From the NCBI GenBank assembly GCA_905194675.1, contig CAJJTG010000003.1:1-64000 (forward strand): DNA of 64,000 nt, in the 5' to 3' direction. The notes beneath the pieces were generated by a model that made no database searches, was not told the DNA's origin, and worked only from the letters and a program-made list of their open reading frames with translations. The position numbers were made by a program, and so were the translations under genes. Every line of letters begins with the position of its first letter. Within the stretch, counting starts at the first letter, position 1. Below are positions 1 through 8,223 of this stretch, piece after piece. This stretch comes from an uncultured Collinsella sp. (GTDB taxonomy: Bacteria; Actinomycetota; Coriobacteriia; Coriobacteriales; Coriobacteriaceae).

Positions 1-231
1 TGGTATACGGGTGCATCATCGACGTCTTCAATACAGAAAATATCAGTGCGGAATGTTTTCAGAGCTTTGCCCTGCAGGGTCCCTGCCGTCACGCAGCAGT
101 CAGGGAATCTGGAGTGGGCGGCGGCTTGGCTACGAGCTGGGGCTGAGGATCTGAACGAATGGGTGACGTTGCTGGGAGCGCAGGCGTTGCCGGCGATGAT
201 CACTTTGGAACTGGAATTTCCGCCTGCTAGT
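1..231. other. No confident gene at the left edge
   Basis: No recognisable product. A plus-strand frame is open from base 3 to a stop at 144-146 (47 codons), and a minus-strand frame is open from about base 200 to the window edge. Neither shows a domain I can name. The plus frame could be the tail of a gene entering the window, since a terminator follows at 232-268. Confidence 0.25.
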
Positions 232-268
232 AAAAAGGCCTCCGGGCTGTTGCTCTGGAGGCCTTTTT
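232..268. terminator. Bidirectional rho-independent terminator
   Basis: Perfect 12-bp arms AAAAAGGCCTCC and GGAGGCCTTTTT flank a 13-nt loop, giving a T-run on either strand. It lies 20 bp past the stop of the minus-strand acetate kinase and so ends that transcript. Confidence 0.8.
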
Positions 269-288
269 GTCAATTACAGACGAATGCG

Positions 289-1467
289 TTAGTTGTTCTT
301 GGTCAGACGCTCGACGTCGTGGGCGATCATGTATTCCTCGTCGGTGGGAATGACCATGACCGTGACGGAAGAGCCGGCGGCGCTGATGACCTGCGGGCCG
401 TTACCCACGGCCTCGCGGTTCTTGTTGTTGTCGATGCGCACGCCCAGCCACTCGAAGCAGTCGCAGAAAGCCTTGCGGATCGACCAGTCGTTCTCGCCAA
501 TGCCGGCGGTAAAGGTGATGGTGTCCACGCCCGCCATGGAAGCAATCATGGAGCCAGCCTGCTGCATGGCCTTGTAGGCAAACATGTCGAAGGCAAGCAG
601 GCAGCGCTCGTCGCCCTCGGAGGCGCGCGTACGGATGTCACGGGCGTCGTTGGAGATGCCCGAGATGGCAAGCAGACCAGACTGCTTGTTCATCATGTCA
701 TCGACTTCCTGGTAGCTGTAGCCGCCCTCGCGCTGCAGGTAGCACACGGTAGCCGGGTCAATGGAACCACAACGGGTGCCCATCATCAGGCCGTCGAGCG
801 GCGTGAGGCCCATCGTGGTATCGCGGCATACACCGTCCTCAATGGCGGCGAGCGAAGCGCCGTTGCCCAGATGACACGAAAGCAGACGGTGGCAGCGCGA
901 ACCCAGGATCTCCTTGGCCATCATCCACTCGTAGCGGTGGCTCGTACCGTGGGCGCCGTACTTGCGCACGTGGTACTTGTCGCACACGTCCTTGGGCAGT
1001 GCGTAGGTATAGGCGACCTCGGGCATGGTCATGTGGAACGAGGTATCGAAGACGGCCACGTTGGGCAGCTCCGGATACTTCTCGCGGCAATATTCGATTG
1101 CCGCGGCCTCGCCGTAATTGTGCAGCGGAGCGAGCGGGGCCACCTCAAGGATCTTAGCCATGACCTCATCGTCGACGACCGCGGAATCATCGAAGTGCCA
1201 GCCACCCTGAACGATACGATGTCCAATGCCATCAATCGTAAAGTCGGTCTTCTCAAGCTCCTCGAGCACGCGAGCGATAGCAGAGCGATGATCGGGGAAA
1301 GAGACCTCCTCGGTCTGTTTGGCGCCACCGTTCTCGGAGTGGCCAAAGATGCCCATGTCCGAACCGATACGTTCGCAGTTGCCCTTGGCGAAAACCTCTC
1401 GGGTATCGGTATCCAAAAGCTGATATTTAAGGCTTGAGCTGCCGGCGTTGACAACAAGTACGTTCAT
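289..1467 (-). CDS. ackA: Acetate kinase, copy 1
   Basis: Acetate kinase interconverts acetyl phosphate plus ADP with acetate plus ATP in the cytoplasm, the energy-yielding end of fermentation. At 392 aa it has normal family length. It opens with MNVLVVNAGSSSLKYQ, the phosphate-binding strand of the ASKHA fold, and carries GHRIVQGG, the catalytic-region FDTSFH, the HLGNGASL loop, DTTMGLTPLDG and FTAGIGEN. All are diagnostic of the family. A second full-length paralog lies directly upstream on the same strand, and no phosphotransacetylase gene is visible nearby. The pair probably arose by tandem duplication. A terminator follows at 232-268. Confidence 0.93.
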   Translation of the reverse strand: MNVLVVNAGSSSLKYQLLDTDTREVFAKGNCERIGSDMGIFGHSENGGAKQTEEVSFPDHRSAIARVLEELEKTDFTIDGIGHRIVQGGWHFDDSAVVDDEVMAKILEVAPLAPLHNYGEAAAIEYCREKYPELPNVAVFDTSFHMTMPEVAYTYALPKDVCDKYHVRKYGAHGTSHRYEWMMAKEILGSRCHRLLSCHLGNGASLAAIEDGVCRDTTMGLTPLDGLMMGTRCGSIDPATVCYLQREGGYSYQEVDDMMNKQSGLLAISGISNDARDIRTRASEGDERCLLAFDMFAYKAMQQAGSMIASMAGVDTITFTAGIGENDWSIRKAFCDCFEWLGVRIDNNKNREAVGNGPQVISAAGSSVTVMVIPTDEEYMIAHDVERLTKNN

Positions 1468-1580
1468 GAGACTCCTTTGCAGTGCAATACGGTCGACGCA
1501 GACCCCTTAAGGCGGCCGCATTTTAATAAGAAGTTATCACAACTTGATAAATAGCTATCAGTCATATCGCCCAACGAGCG

Positions 1581-1627
1581 CAAAAGAGGGGCCGAACGGC
1601 GCTCGGTCGTCCAGCCCCTCCCCTCTT
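1581..1627 (-). terminator. Terminator after acetate kinase copy 2
   Basis: GGGGC-rich stem (AGAGGGGC near 1585 with GCCCCTC near 1614) placed 5 bp past the stop of the upstream kinase. On the minus strand it is followed by CTTTTGCGC. The two kinase genes may therefore be separate transcription units. Confidence 0.6.
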
Positions 1628-1631
1628 GCAA

Positions 1632-2810
1632 TTACTTACCGTTGACGATGCGCTCGACGTCGGAGGCGATCATGAACTCCTCGTCCGTGGGGATGACGAA
1701 AATCTTGACCTTGGAATCCTTGGCAGACAGGCACCAAGCGCCGTCGCCACGCAGGGCGTTGCGGGCATGATCCATCTTGACGCCCATAAAGGCCAGGCGG
1801 TCGGCAACGCCGGCGCGGACCGCCGGAGCGTGCTCGCCGATGCCGGCAGTAAAGACCAGGGTGTCCATACCGCACATAGAAGTAGCCATCTCGGCAGCCT
1901 TGGCGGCAATCTTGTAGACGAACATATCGAAGGCGAGCTGAGCCTCGGGGTCACCGGCAGCGGCGAGCTCCTCGACGTTACGGCAGTCGTTGGTCTTGCC
2001 GCCGGTCACGGCCATGAGGCCGGACTTCTTGTTCATCATCTCGTCAACCTCGTCGAAGGTGTAGCCGCCCTCGCGCTGCAGGTAGCACACGGTAGCCGGG
2101 TCGATGGAGCCGCAGCGGGTGCCCATCATGACACCGTCGAGCGGGGTGAGGCCCATGGTGGTGTCCATGCACTTGCCGTCCTCGATAGCGCACAAGGAAG
2201 CGCCGGAGCCGATGTGGCACACGACAACCTTGCGGGCCTCGCCGTTGGTCATCTCGGCAACCTTCTTGGAGATGTAGCGGTAGCTAGTGCCGTGGGCGCC
2301 GTACTTACGGATGTGCAGCTTGTCGCAAACGTCCTTGGGCAGGGCGTAGGTCTTGGCGACCTCGGGCATGTTGAAGTGGAAAGCGGTGTCGTAGACCGTG
2401 ACGTTGGGCAGGTCGGGATACTGCTCCAGGCAGAACTCGATAACGTTAGCCTCGGGGTTGTTGTGCAGTGGGGCGAGCGGGGCGACCTCGCGGATCTTGG
2501 CAAGAACGTCCTCGTCGACGAGGGAGGAATCGCCAAAGTACCAACCGCCCTGAACGATGCGATGGCCGATGCCCTCGATCTTGACGCCGTTGGCCTCGAG
2601 GTCCTTCAGGACAACCTCGATGGCGACCTTGTGGTCGGGGAACTCAATGTTCTCGGTCACCTTCTTGGAGCCGTTGGCAGCGTGGGTGAAGGTACCGCCG
2701 GTAAAGCAGACGCGCTCGCAGGAGCCCTTTGCGGACACCTTGTGGGACTTGGTATCGATGACCTGATACTTAAGGGTCGAAGATCCTGCGTTGACGACCA
2801 GAACGTTCAT
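1632..2810 (-). CDS. ackA: Acetate kinase, copy 2
   Basis: Second 392-aa acetate kinase with the same motifs: MNVLVVNAGSSTLKYQ, GHRIVQGG, YDTAFHFNMPEVA, HIGSGASL, DTTMGLTPLDGVMMGTRCG and FTAGIGEH. It aligns with copy 1 without large gaps but differs throughout, so this is an old duplication, not an assembly repeat. The two differ most around residues 35-55 and near the C terminus. Both keep the catalytic motifs, so both should be active. Specialisation (regulation, or propionate/butyrate preference) is possible but cannot be read from the sequence. Confidence 0.93.
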   Translation of the reverse strand: MNVLVVNAGSSTLKYQVIDTKSHKVSAKGSCERVCFTGGTFTHAANGSKKVTENIEFPDHKVAIEVVLKDLEANGVKIEGIGHRIVQGGWYFGDSSLVDEDVLAKIREVAPLAPLHNNPEANVIEFCLEQYPDLPNVTVYDTAFHFNMPEVAKTYALPKDVCDKLHIRKYGAHGTSYRYISKKVAEMTNGEARKVVVCHIGSGASLCAIEDGKCMDTTMGLTPLDGVMMGTRCGSIDPATVCYLQREGGYTFDEVDEMMNKKSGLMAVTGGKTNDCRNVEELAAAGDPEAQLAFDMFVYKIAAKAAEMATSMCGMDTLVFTAGIGEHAPAVRAGVADRLAFMGVKMDHARNALRGDGAWCLSAKDSKVKIFVIPTDEEFMIASDVERIVNGK

Positions 2811-2863
2811 GTGTCTCCCTACTAACAGGCGGTGTGGCGCCGCCAGGTTACATACGCTTCAAT

Positions 2864-2897
2864 AATAAACCCAAACGCCCTCGAGCTCGGGTTTATT
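2864..2897. terminator. Terminator-like hairpin
   Basis: Arms AATAAACCC and GGGTTTATT (9 bp) enclose a loop that contains the palindrome CGAGCTCG. It lies between the acetate kinase start and the stop of the minus-strand MFS gene and probably ends the latter transcript. Confidence 0.5.
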
Positions 2898-2930
2898 GCG
2901 TTGATATATAAGTTATCGATGCATGCATGC

Positions 2931-4091
2931 TCATGGTCTTCGACTTGTAAGGCGAAATAGCGCGGGGACATACGCCAGAGAAGAAATCCCAAGCGCAACA
3001 AGCAGCACAACCCGAATACCCACAACGCTACTCAACACAGCATTGAGCAGATAGAAAAGAACGGCGCCCACCGCCACCATCTGGCTTTGAACCGAAATCA
3101 ACGAACAGAGCATCGATGAATCGGCAGCATTTTGAAAAACTGAGTATTTGATCGGAGCAAATAACGAGTAGGCAACCGTCTGCAGCACATAGAAAACGGG
3201 CAACAGGTCAACCGGAATAAAAGGGGTTAAAAACAAAGCAGCTAGAATGAGACGGATGATGCCGCAAATACGCGCAAAAAGCCTCTTGTCGACATGAGCA
3301 ATTACGCTGGGCACGATAAACCCTATGGAGGCGGAGACAAGGAGCTGGACCGCAATGGTCATGCCCGAAGCGACGGCACCCATTCCACGGGCTGCGAGCA
3401 GCAGTGAGAAAAAGTCTTCCAGGGCGACAAAAGCAAATGCCTGAGAACAGTCCATGATGAACGCTGAACGAAGAATGCCATTACACGCAATAGCGGCACC
3501 GATCATCTTCGGGCTAATTCTACGCTCAGGTGCCCCCGCAGTGCCCCCTCTTCGCATCTCAGGAATGCAGACAACGACAACCAACGTCAACACCATTGCG
3601 ATGATATCTGCCGAAAGACCAATGAGATATGCACCGACAGACGAAATGAAACCGCCCACGCAAGCGGAGATGGCATAAGAGGCATAGAAAACAAATCGCT
3701 CAACGACATTAAGTCTTACGAGCTGGTCCCGAGAGACGCTGTCAATGTAAATCGCTTCTATGGATCCGCTCAGACATGCAACGGCAAAACCTTTGAGAGC
3801 GAACGCACCGATTAAGAGCAGAGGGGAACGGACGAGAAGCAGGGCGGCGTAGTATCCAAGCATCCCCACGACGCCAACGAGACCGCTTGTCTTTCGTCCA
3901 AACCTATCAGCAATATAGCCAGTGGGAACTTCGAGGATGAACTTACTCACTTGATATGCAATCATCATGCTAGAAATCGCCACCATCGAGAATCCGACGA
4001 ATTCAAGGTAAACCGTCAGAAAATACAAAATGGTGCTGAAATTCGACAGAAAAACGAACGTCATATAAAGCAAAACCGTACGGTTTTTCAT
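2931..4091 (-). CDS. MFS transporter, drug-efflux type
   Basis: A 386-aa polytopic membrane protein with the usual 12-helix MFS hydrophobicity pattern. The loop after helix 2 reads GYIADRFGRKTSG, a good match to the MFS signature. The ATG at 4091 is chosen because GGAGGGCGGAGC lies just upstream; a TTG eight codons earlier is possible but lacks such a site. The substrate is unknown; the family includes multidrug and metabolite exporters. A LysR-type regulator lies about 120 bp upstream on the same strand and may control it. Confidence 0.8.
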   Translation of the reverse strand: MKNRTVLLYMTFVFLSNFSTILYFLTVYLEFVGFSMVAISSMMIAYQVSKFILEVPTGYIADRFGRKTSGLVGVVGMLGYYAALLLVRSPLLLIGAFALKGFAVACLSGSIEAIYIDSVSRDQLVRLNVVERFVFYASYAISACVGGFISSVGAYLIGLSADIIAMVLTLVVVVCIPEMRRGGTAGAPERRISPKMIGAAIACNGILRSAFIMDCSQAFAFVALEDFFSLLLAARGMGAVASGMTIAVQLLVSASIGFIVPSVIAHVDKRLFARICGIIRLILAALFLTPFIPVDLLPVFYVLQTVAYSLFAPIKYSVFQNAADSSMLCSLISVQSQMVAVGAVLFYLLNAVLSSVVGIRVVLLVALGISSLAYVPALFRLTSRRP

Positions 4092-4210
4092 GCTCCGCCC
4101 TCCAAGAGTCAGCAATCTAAATCGAAATCTTGGAAAAGCATGAGGGCAAAGCTGTCAGCTATGTGTTGCAGGGCGTCAACATTCACTTGACGACACGAGG
4201 CCAAATGGCC

Positions 4211-5101
4211 TCACGAAGCGAGATGACGCAATAGGTGAAGAAATACCGTCTGGTGTCGATCGGTCCAGGCATTTTGTCGATAGCAAAAGTAGATGGGCAA
4301 GGCTACGTCATATGAGGCTTCAATGGAGCACTCGCTCACTTCCGATCCATCCGATGCGAGAGAAGAGCCAGAAAAACTCAATATCAATCCCCCGGCTTGA
4401 AGAAACTCAGTCTGAGCCCTGCTTCCGTATTCAACATCACGGAAGCGAAAATTGACGAGCTGAGCTTCGGGACATTGATTGATTGCATTGAGACAGGGCG
4501 ACAAATTAATGGGAACAGCTAACCTGCCGCCCAGTAACTCACGAACGGTCATAGCGCCCACAGATCGATGACCCGCTGGGCGCGAAAGAACCTTGAGCTC
4601 CTTTTCACCCAAATATTTTGAAGAAAGGACACTGTCCCTTGGTTCCTCAAATGAGATGGCCGCATCCGAAATGCCAAGCACAAGTGATTCAAAGCATGTA
4701 GCCGTTGGCTGATGCCACACATCGAGGTGAATCTGAGGGTGTGAGCTTTCAAACGAGTCGTACCAGTTTTCGGAAAAAAGACGCCCCCGCCCATGAAGGC
4801 AGGGGGCGTAAAGACGGAAGTGGCCGTCGGGCGAGACGCCGTCGCCCCTCGATTGTGCGTACTTTTTTAGATCGTCGACTTGTGCCAGGATCACGCGTGC
4901 ACGACGCGCAAATTCTCTGCCCGCCGGAGACAAAACAGCCTCCCCCGCCGATCGGTCGAGCAAAACAATCTGATACTCAGATTCCAACTTTTTGATTGCC
5001 GACGAAACGGCTTGCGGACTCACATGAACGGTGCGAGCTGCTTTGCGCACACCGCCATAGTTCGCTACCGCTTGAAGGTATTCGAGTTGAGAAAGCTGCA
5101 T
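4211..5101 (-). CDS. LysR-family transcriptional regulator
   Basis: A 296-aa protein with the LysR layout. An N-terminal winged helix-turn-helix (about residues 1-60: MQLSQLEYLQAVANYGGVRKAA, then VSPQAVSSAIKKLE) is followed by a linker helix and a periplasmic-binding-protein-like effector domain from about residue 90. LysR proteins usually control an adjacent gene in response to a small metabolite. Here the next gene downstream on the same strand is an MFS transporter. The inducer cannot be inferred. Confidence 0.88.
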   Translation of the reverse strand: MQLSQLEYLQAVANYGGVRKAARTVHVSPQAVSSAIKKLESEYQIVLLDRSAGEAVLSPAGREFARRARVILAQVDDLKKYAQSRGDGVSPDGHFRLYAPCLHGRGRLFSENWYDSFESSHPQIHLDVWHQPTATCFESLVLGISDAAISFEEPRDSVLSSKYLGEKELKVLSRPAGHRSVGAMTVRELLGGRLAVPINLSPCLNAINQCPEAQLVNFRFRDVEYGSRAQTEFLQAGGLILSFSGSSLASDGSEVSECSIEASYDVALPIYFCYRQNAWTDRHQTVFLHLLRHLAS

Positions 5102-5142
5102 AGATTACTCCAAAGGCAGCCAAGTCGACGGGCTACGCGCCC

Positions 5143-5478
5143 TCAGATGAGGTTCTCGCCCAGGTTTTTGCCGCCGAGGACGTGCATGTGGAAGTGCATG
5201 ACGGTCTGGCCGGCGTTGACACCCTTGTTGGAGATGACGCGGAAACCGTCCTCCAGACCCTTGGCCTTGGCGACCTCCTGGATGGCGTGAGCCATGGCGC
5301 CCGTGGTCTCGGCAGGCACGTTGTCGGCGATGTCGCTGTAGTGCTTCTTGGGGATCACGAGCGTGTGGACAGGCGCCTGGGGGTTGAGGTCGTCGAACGC
5401 GATGACCTGGTCGTCCTCGTAGACGACGGTCGAGGGGATATCGTGGTTGGCAATTTTGCAGAAGATGCAATCACACAT
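5143..5478 (-). CDS. HIT family nucleotide-binding hydrolase
   Basis: A 111-aa HIT protein close to the bacterial HinT/protein-kinase-C-interactor size. It has an N-terminal CIFCKIA metal-site motif, VIPKKHY in the middle, and the catalytic histidine triad HFHMHVLGG near residues 96-104. HIT proteins hydrolyse nucleoside phosphoramidates such as AMP-lysine. An AAGGAAC ribosome site precedes the ATG. It appears to be a stand-alone housekeeping gene. Confidence 0.93.
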   Translation of the reverse strand: MCDCIFCKIANHDIPSTVVYEDDQVIAFDDLNPQAPVHTLVIPKKHYSDIADNVPAETTGAMAHAIQEVAKAKGLEDGFRVISNKGVNAGQTVMHFHMHVLGGKNLGENLI

Positions 5479-5631
5479 GGTTGTTCCTTTCTAACGACAA
5501 CGCAACAGAAGGTGGCGTTGTTCAGTGAAACACCAAGACAGTTTAGCCCACTTCAAAGATCCGAATTGAGCGAAATCCATTCCTCGGCAATCGCAATGGC
5601 CAGAGGGCTTTATCCATCCATATGCTCGCGC
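5479..5631. other. Intergenic, nothing recognised
   Basis: About 150 bp between the HIT gene start and the end of the next MFS gene. It should hold the HIT promoter. No clear hairpin or repeat was seen. Confidence 0.4.
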
Positions 5632-6852
5632 CTATTTAAAGTGTTTGACCTCGGGAACGATCAACACCGGAAGGACGGATAGACCGTAAAGCAGAGTAAT
5701 AAGCATCATTTGTTTGTCGTAATCTGAACCGGAAATAGCCGCAATCCCAATAGGAAGCATATAAGAGCCCAAAAGGCTAACTTCGGCCATAATGCCGCCA
5801 GCGCTGCCAGCATAACGAGTGCCGATTTCAACAAATGAAACTGGCAGAGCTTGAACAACTGGACCCATCATGCTCGTAACGATGCCGCACACTGCAAGCA
5901 ATACCCCCATGGACTTCAAGCCCGAGGCAAACCACGCAACTGCAATTGAAATAGAGCCAAGAAGCCCGACAATCACAAGATACGGTCGCGCAAGGCGGCA
6001 TTTACCGTAAAGCATCGGAGCAATCAAGCAGCCGATAATCCCAGCAGCGGTTGTCAGCGCCGCCATTTCGCCGGCCGTCGAAGCATCGGTGCCTCGCACA
6101 AGCTCAAGAGCCTGAGGTAGCACACCGGAAAAGGCGGTCGTGGCGGCAAGTGAGAAAGCGGCGCAAATCGCGCAAAGCCAAACGTTACGCGAACGAAAAG
6201 CAGTCAGAAGGGCTTGGTCGTGCTCAACGCCATCAGGAATAAGTGAGTCATGCTGTACGTTCTTACCAAATAAACCCCAGAAGATAGTCAGAACGACCAA
6301 CAACGCTTCTGCAACTGTATAGCCCATTAGCACGGAAGACATAAACGCCGATGACGCTTGCGCCGCCGCAATGCCAAAGCAAGTCGCCGCATAGTAAATG
6401 CCCATCGCAACATCCGTCTTATCTGCAAACCAAAGTCCAAGCGTCTTTGCATTATTGGCAGTCAATGCCGCCATCCCCACGCCGATGCAAAACATCGAGA
6501 CAAGTTGAGCAGGATAGTTCGATAGGGTGAAAATTCTGATAGCGCCGCCGACTAAAGAAACACAGAACCCGCCAAGTATCACTACTTTGGGCCCAAGCCT
6601 ATCTCCAAGTGATCCGAACGGGAGACTAAAGAAAACCGCCGCAAGCATTGGCGCCAGAAAGAGAGATGAGAATCCGACAGGGTCGATATTCATCTGAGGC
6701 ATGATGACCGTAGCATAGGCAGCGACCTGATACTGCATGAAGTTGCCCAAAAAACAGAGACCACACGTCAACAGCAATATTAACCAGCGGTAACCACTCG
6801 AAGCCCGCTTTTGCTCAACTTTGTGCGCAACTTCGCACGCTTCACCATCCAT
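5632..6852 (-). CDS. MFS transporter, paralog A
   Basis: A 406-aa 12-helix MFS protein. After a short polar N terminus it reads YRWLILLLTCGLCFLGNFMQYQ, closely matching the next transporter upstream (YRWMILFVVCLICFMANFMQYQ), so the two are paralogs. The loop after helix 2 is GSLGDRLGPKV, an MFS signature variant. It forms a same-strand set with that second transporter and a carboxylesterase, divergent from a MerR-type gene. The cluster may import and cleave an esterified organic compound; the substrate is unknown. Confidence 0.82.
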   Translation of the reverse strand: MDGEACEVAHKVEQKRASSGYRWLILLLTCGLCFLGNFMQYQVAAYATVIMPQMNIDPVGFSSLFLAPMLAAVFFSLPFGSLGDRLGPKVVILGGFCVSLVGGAIRIFTLSNYPAQLVSMFCIGVGMAALTANNAKTLGLWFADKTDVAMGIYYAATCFGIAAAQASSAFMSSVLMGYTVAEALLVVLTIFWGLFGKNVQHDSLIPDGVEHDQALLTAFRSRNVWLCAICAAFSLAATTAFSGVLPQALELVRGTDASTAGEMAALTTAAGIIGCLIAPMLYGKCRLARPYLVIVGLLGSISIAVAWFASGLKSMGVLLAVCGIVTSMMGPVVQALPVSFVEIGTRYAGSAGGIMAEVSLLGSYMLPIGIAAISGSDYDKQMMLITLLYGLSVLPVLIVPEVKHFK

Positions 6853-6868
6853 TGCACCAACCTCACAT

Positions 6869-6911
6869 TAAAAATGGTCGCGACCCCCATATCAACTGGA
6901 GGTCGCGACCA
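6869..6911 (-). terminator. Rho-independent terminator
   Basis: Perfect 11-bp arms TGGTCGCGACC and GGTCGCGACCA, followed on the minus strand by ATTTTTAATG. It sits between the two paralogous MFS genes and separates their transcription at least partly. Confidence 0.8.
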
Positions 6912-6928
6912 GGCAAAACACCGATTAA

Positions 6929-8146
6929 TTATAATTCAGAAGTCTCAGGCATCTCGGCTTTTGCCGCCGCACCAGTCTCGGGCAACATCGCAATAGGCAA
7001 AACGCTCGCAAGGAAAAGAATCGATTCGATCGTAAAGTTCAACGTCCAATTGTCACCAGAAATAGACGAAACAATAACGGGAACAAAATAGGAGCAGAGA
7101 AGGCCGACAGTACCGATTATTCCACCAGCGCTACCGGCATATTTCGCGCCAATCTCAGGAAGATCAGGAGTCATTGCCTGAATAATGGGGCCAGAAAGAG
7201 CGGTCATAAAACCATTGAGGACGAGAGCAACCCACATGACAGTGCCAAGCGGCAAAAACCAGTTTGCAACCATTACAACGGCGGCAATCACCGTAGTTAC
7301 AATGAGAAACGGTTTATTCTTACCGAGCTTGAGGACGGCAGCCGGTCCCGCAAAACAAGCAAAGAAGCTACCAACTGTAATAATTGCTGCCATAGATCCA
7401 GCGGTGGCAGTATCAACGCCGCGAACGAGCTCAAGCGCAGACGGCAGAATTGCGCAATATGCCGTGGTTGAAGCGAGGGTAAGACCATAAGCCAAGGCAA
7501 TGCACCAAACGCCGCGCGACTTAGCGGCAATCTTAATGTACTTCATAACCGGCTCGGGCTCGGGCATGGGCTCGCCCTCCGGGACGTTCCTCATAAAGAA
7601 GATCCACAGCGCAGCAGTTACAGCTTCGGCAATAGCAGCGACCAGATAAGACACGTCAAGCGTAGGAAAATAAGTGCTGAATGCCTGGGCTATCACGATG
7701 GACACACATGAAGCAGCATAGAAAACTCCCACGGCAAGGGAGGTCTGCTGTTTAAACCAGGAACCCAGCACCTTTGCCAGATTGGCATTGAGCGCCGCAA
7801 TGCCAAAGCCGATCATAAACATCGAAACGATCTGCACGGTAAAGTCATTAATCATGAAATAACGCAGAAAGCCGCCTACAGCAGAAAGCACCATGCCAAT
7901 TGACACGACAAGCTTAACGCCGTAGCGATCAGCAAGAGATCCTGCAGGAATCGACAAAAACACAGCGGTGAGCATCGGCATCAACATGAGATTGGTAAGC
8001 CCACCGGCATCGATGCCGAGAGTCGTCATCACGACGACACCCCATGCTGAAACCTGATATTGCATGAAGTTTGCCATGAAGCAAATGAGGCAAACTACGA
8101 ATAAGATCATCCACCGATAACCCGATAGCTTTTCTTCTTGAGCCAT
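6929..8146 (-). CDS. MFS transporter, paralog B
   Basis: A 405-aa MFS transporter with an AAGGAG site six bases before its ATG. The helix 1 region shares YRW and FMQYQVSAW with paralog A, and the helix 2-3 loop is GSLADRYGVKL. The C terminus carries a cytoplasmic acidic tail. A tandem pair of related transporters beside one esterase suggests two related substrates, or import plus export of substrate and product. That interpretation is inferred from gene order only. Confidence 0.82.
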   Translation of the reverse strand: MAQEEKLSGYRWMILFVVCLICFMANFMQYQVSAWGVVVMTTLGIDAGGLTNLMLMPMLTAVFLSIPAGSLADRYGVKLVVSIGMVLSAVGGFLRYFMINDFTVQIVSMFMIGFGIAALNANLAKVLGSWFKQQTSLAVGVFYAASCVSIVIAQAFSTYFPTLDVSYLVAAIAEAVTAALWIFFMRNVPEGEPMPEPEPVMKYIKIAAKSRGVWCIALAYGLTLASTTAYCAILPSALELVRGVDTATAGSMAAIITVGSFFACFAGPAAVLKLGKNKPFLIVTTVIAAVVMVANWFLPLGTVMWVALVLNGFMTALSGPIIQAMTPDLPEIGAKYAGSAGGIIGTVGLLCSYFVPVIVSSISGDNWTLNFTIESILFLASVLPIAMLPETGAAAKAEMPETSEL

Positions 8147-8182
8147 TTCTTTCTCCTTACGCAGGGATAGTTCAAGCTGAAT

Positions 8183-8214
8183 TCAATGGGGCTAATTAGC
8201 CCACTCCATTGCGG
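8183..8214. promoter_or_regulatory. Nested palindrome between esterase and MFS
   Basis: A perfect 14-bp palindrome GGGCTAATTAGCCC (8189-8202) sits inside outer arms CAATGG and CCATTG. It lies in the 77-bp gap between the esterase stop and the downstream transporter start. There is no strong T-run, so it may be an operator or a processing hairpin rather than a terminator. Confidence 0.4.
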
Positions 8215-8223
8215 CTTCTTTCA

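Noticed and set aside
1535..1551. TTATCA-N5-TGATAA dyad as a specific operator for acetate kinase copy 1
   Set aside because: Lies in an AT-rich promoter region where such a dyad is easily met by chance; no known regulator motif.
46..2825. Long plus-strand open frames opposite both acetate kinases (463 and 399 codons)
   Set aside because: They are antisense to fully conserved acetate kinase genes, have Val/Ala/His/Asp-biased composition typical of shadow frames, and no ribosome sites.
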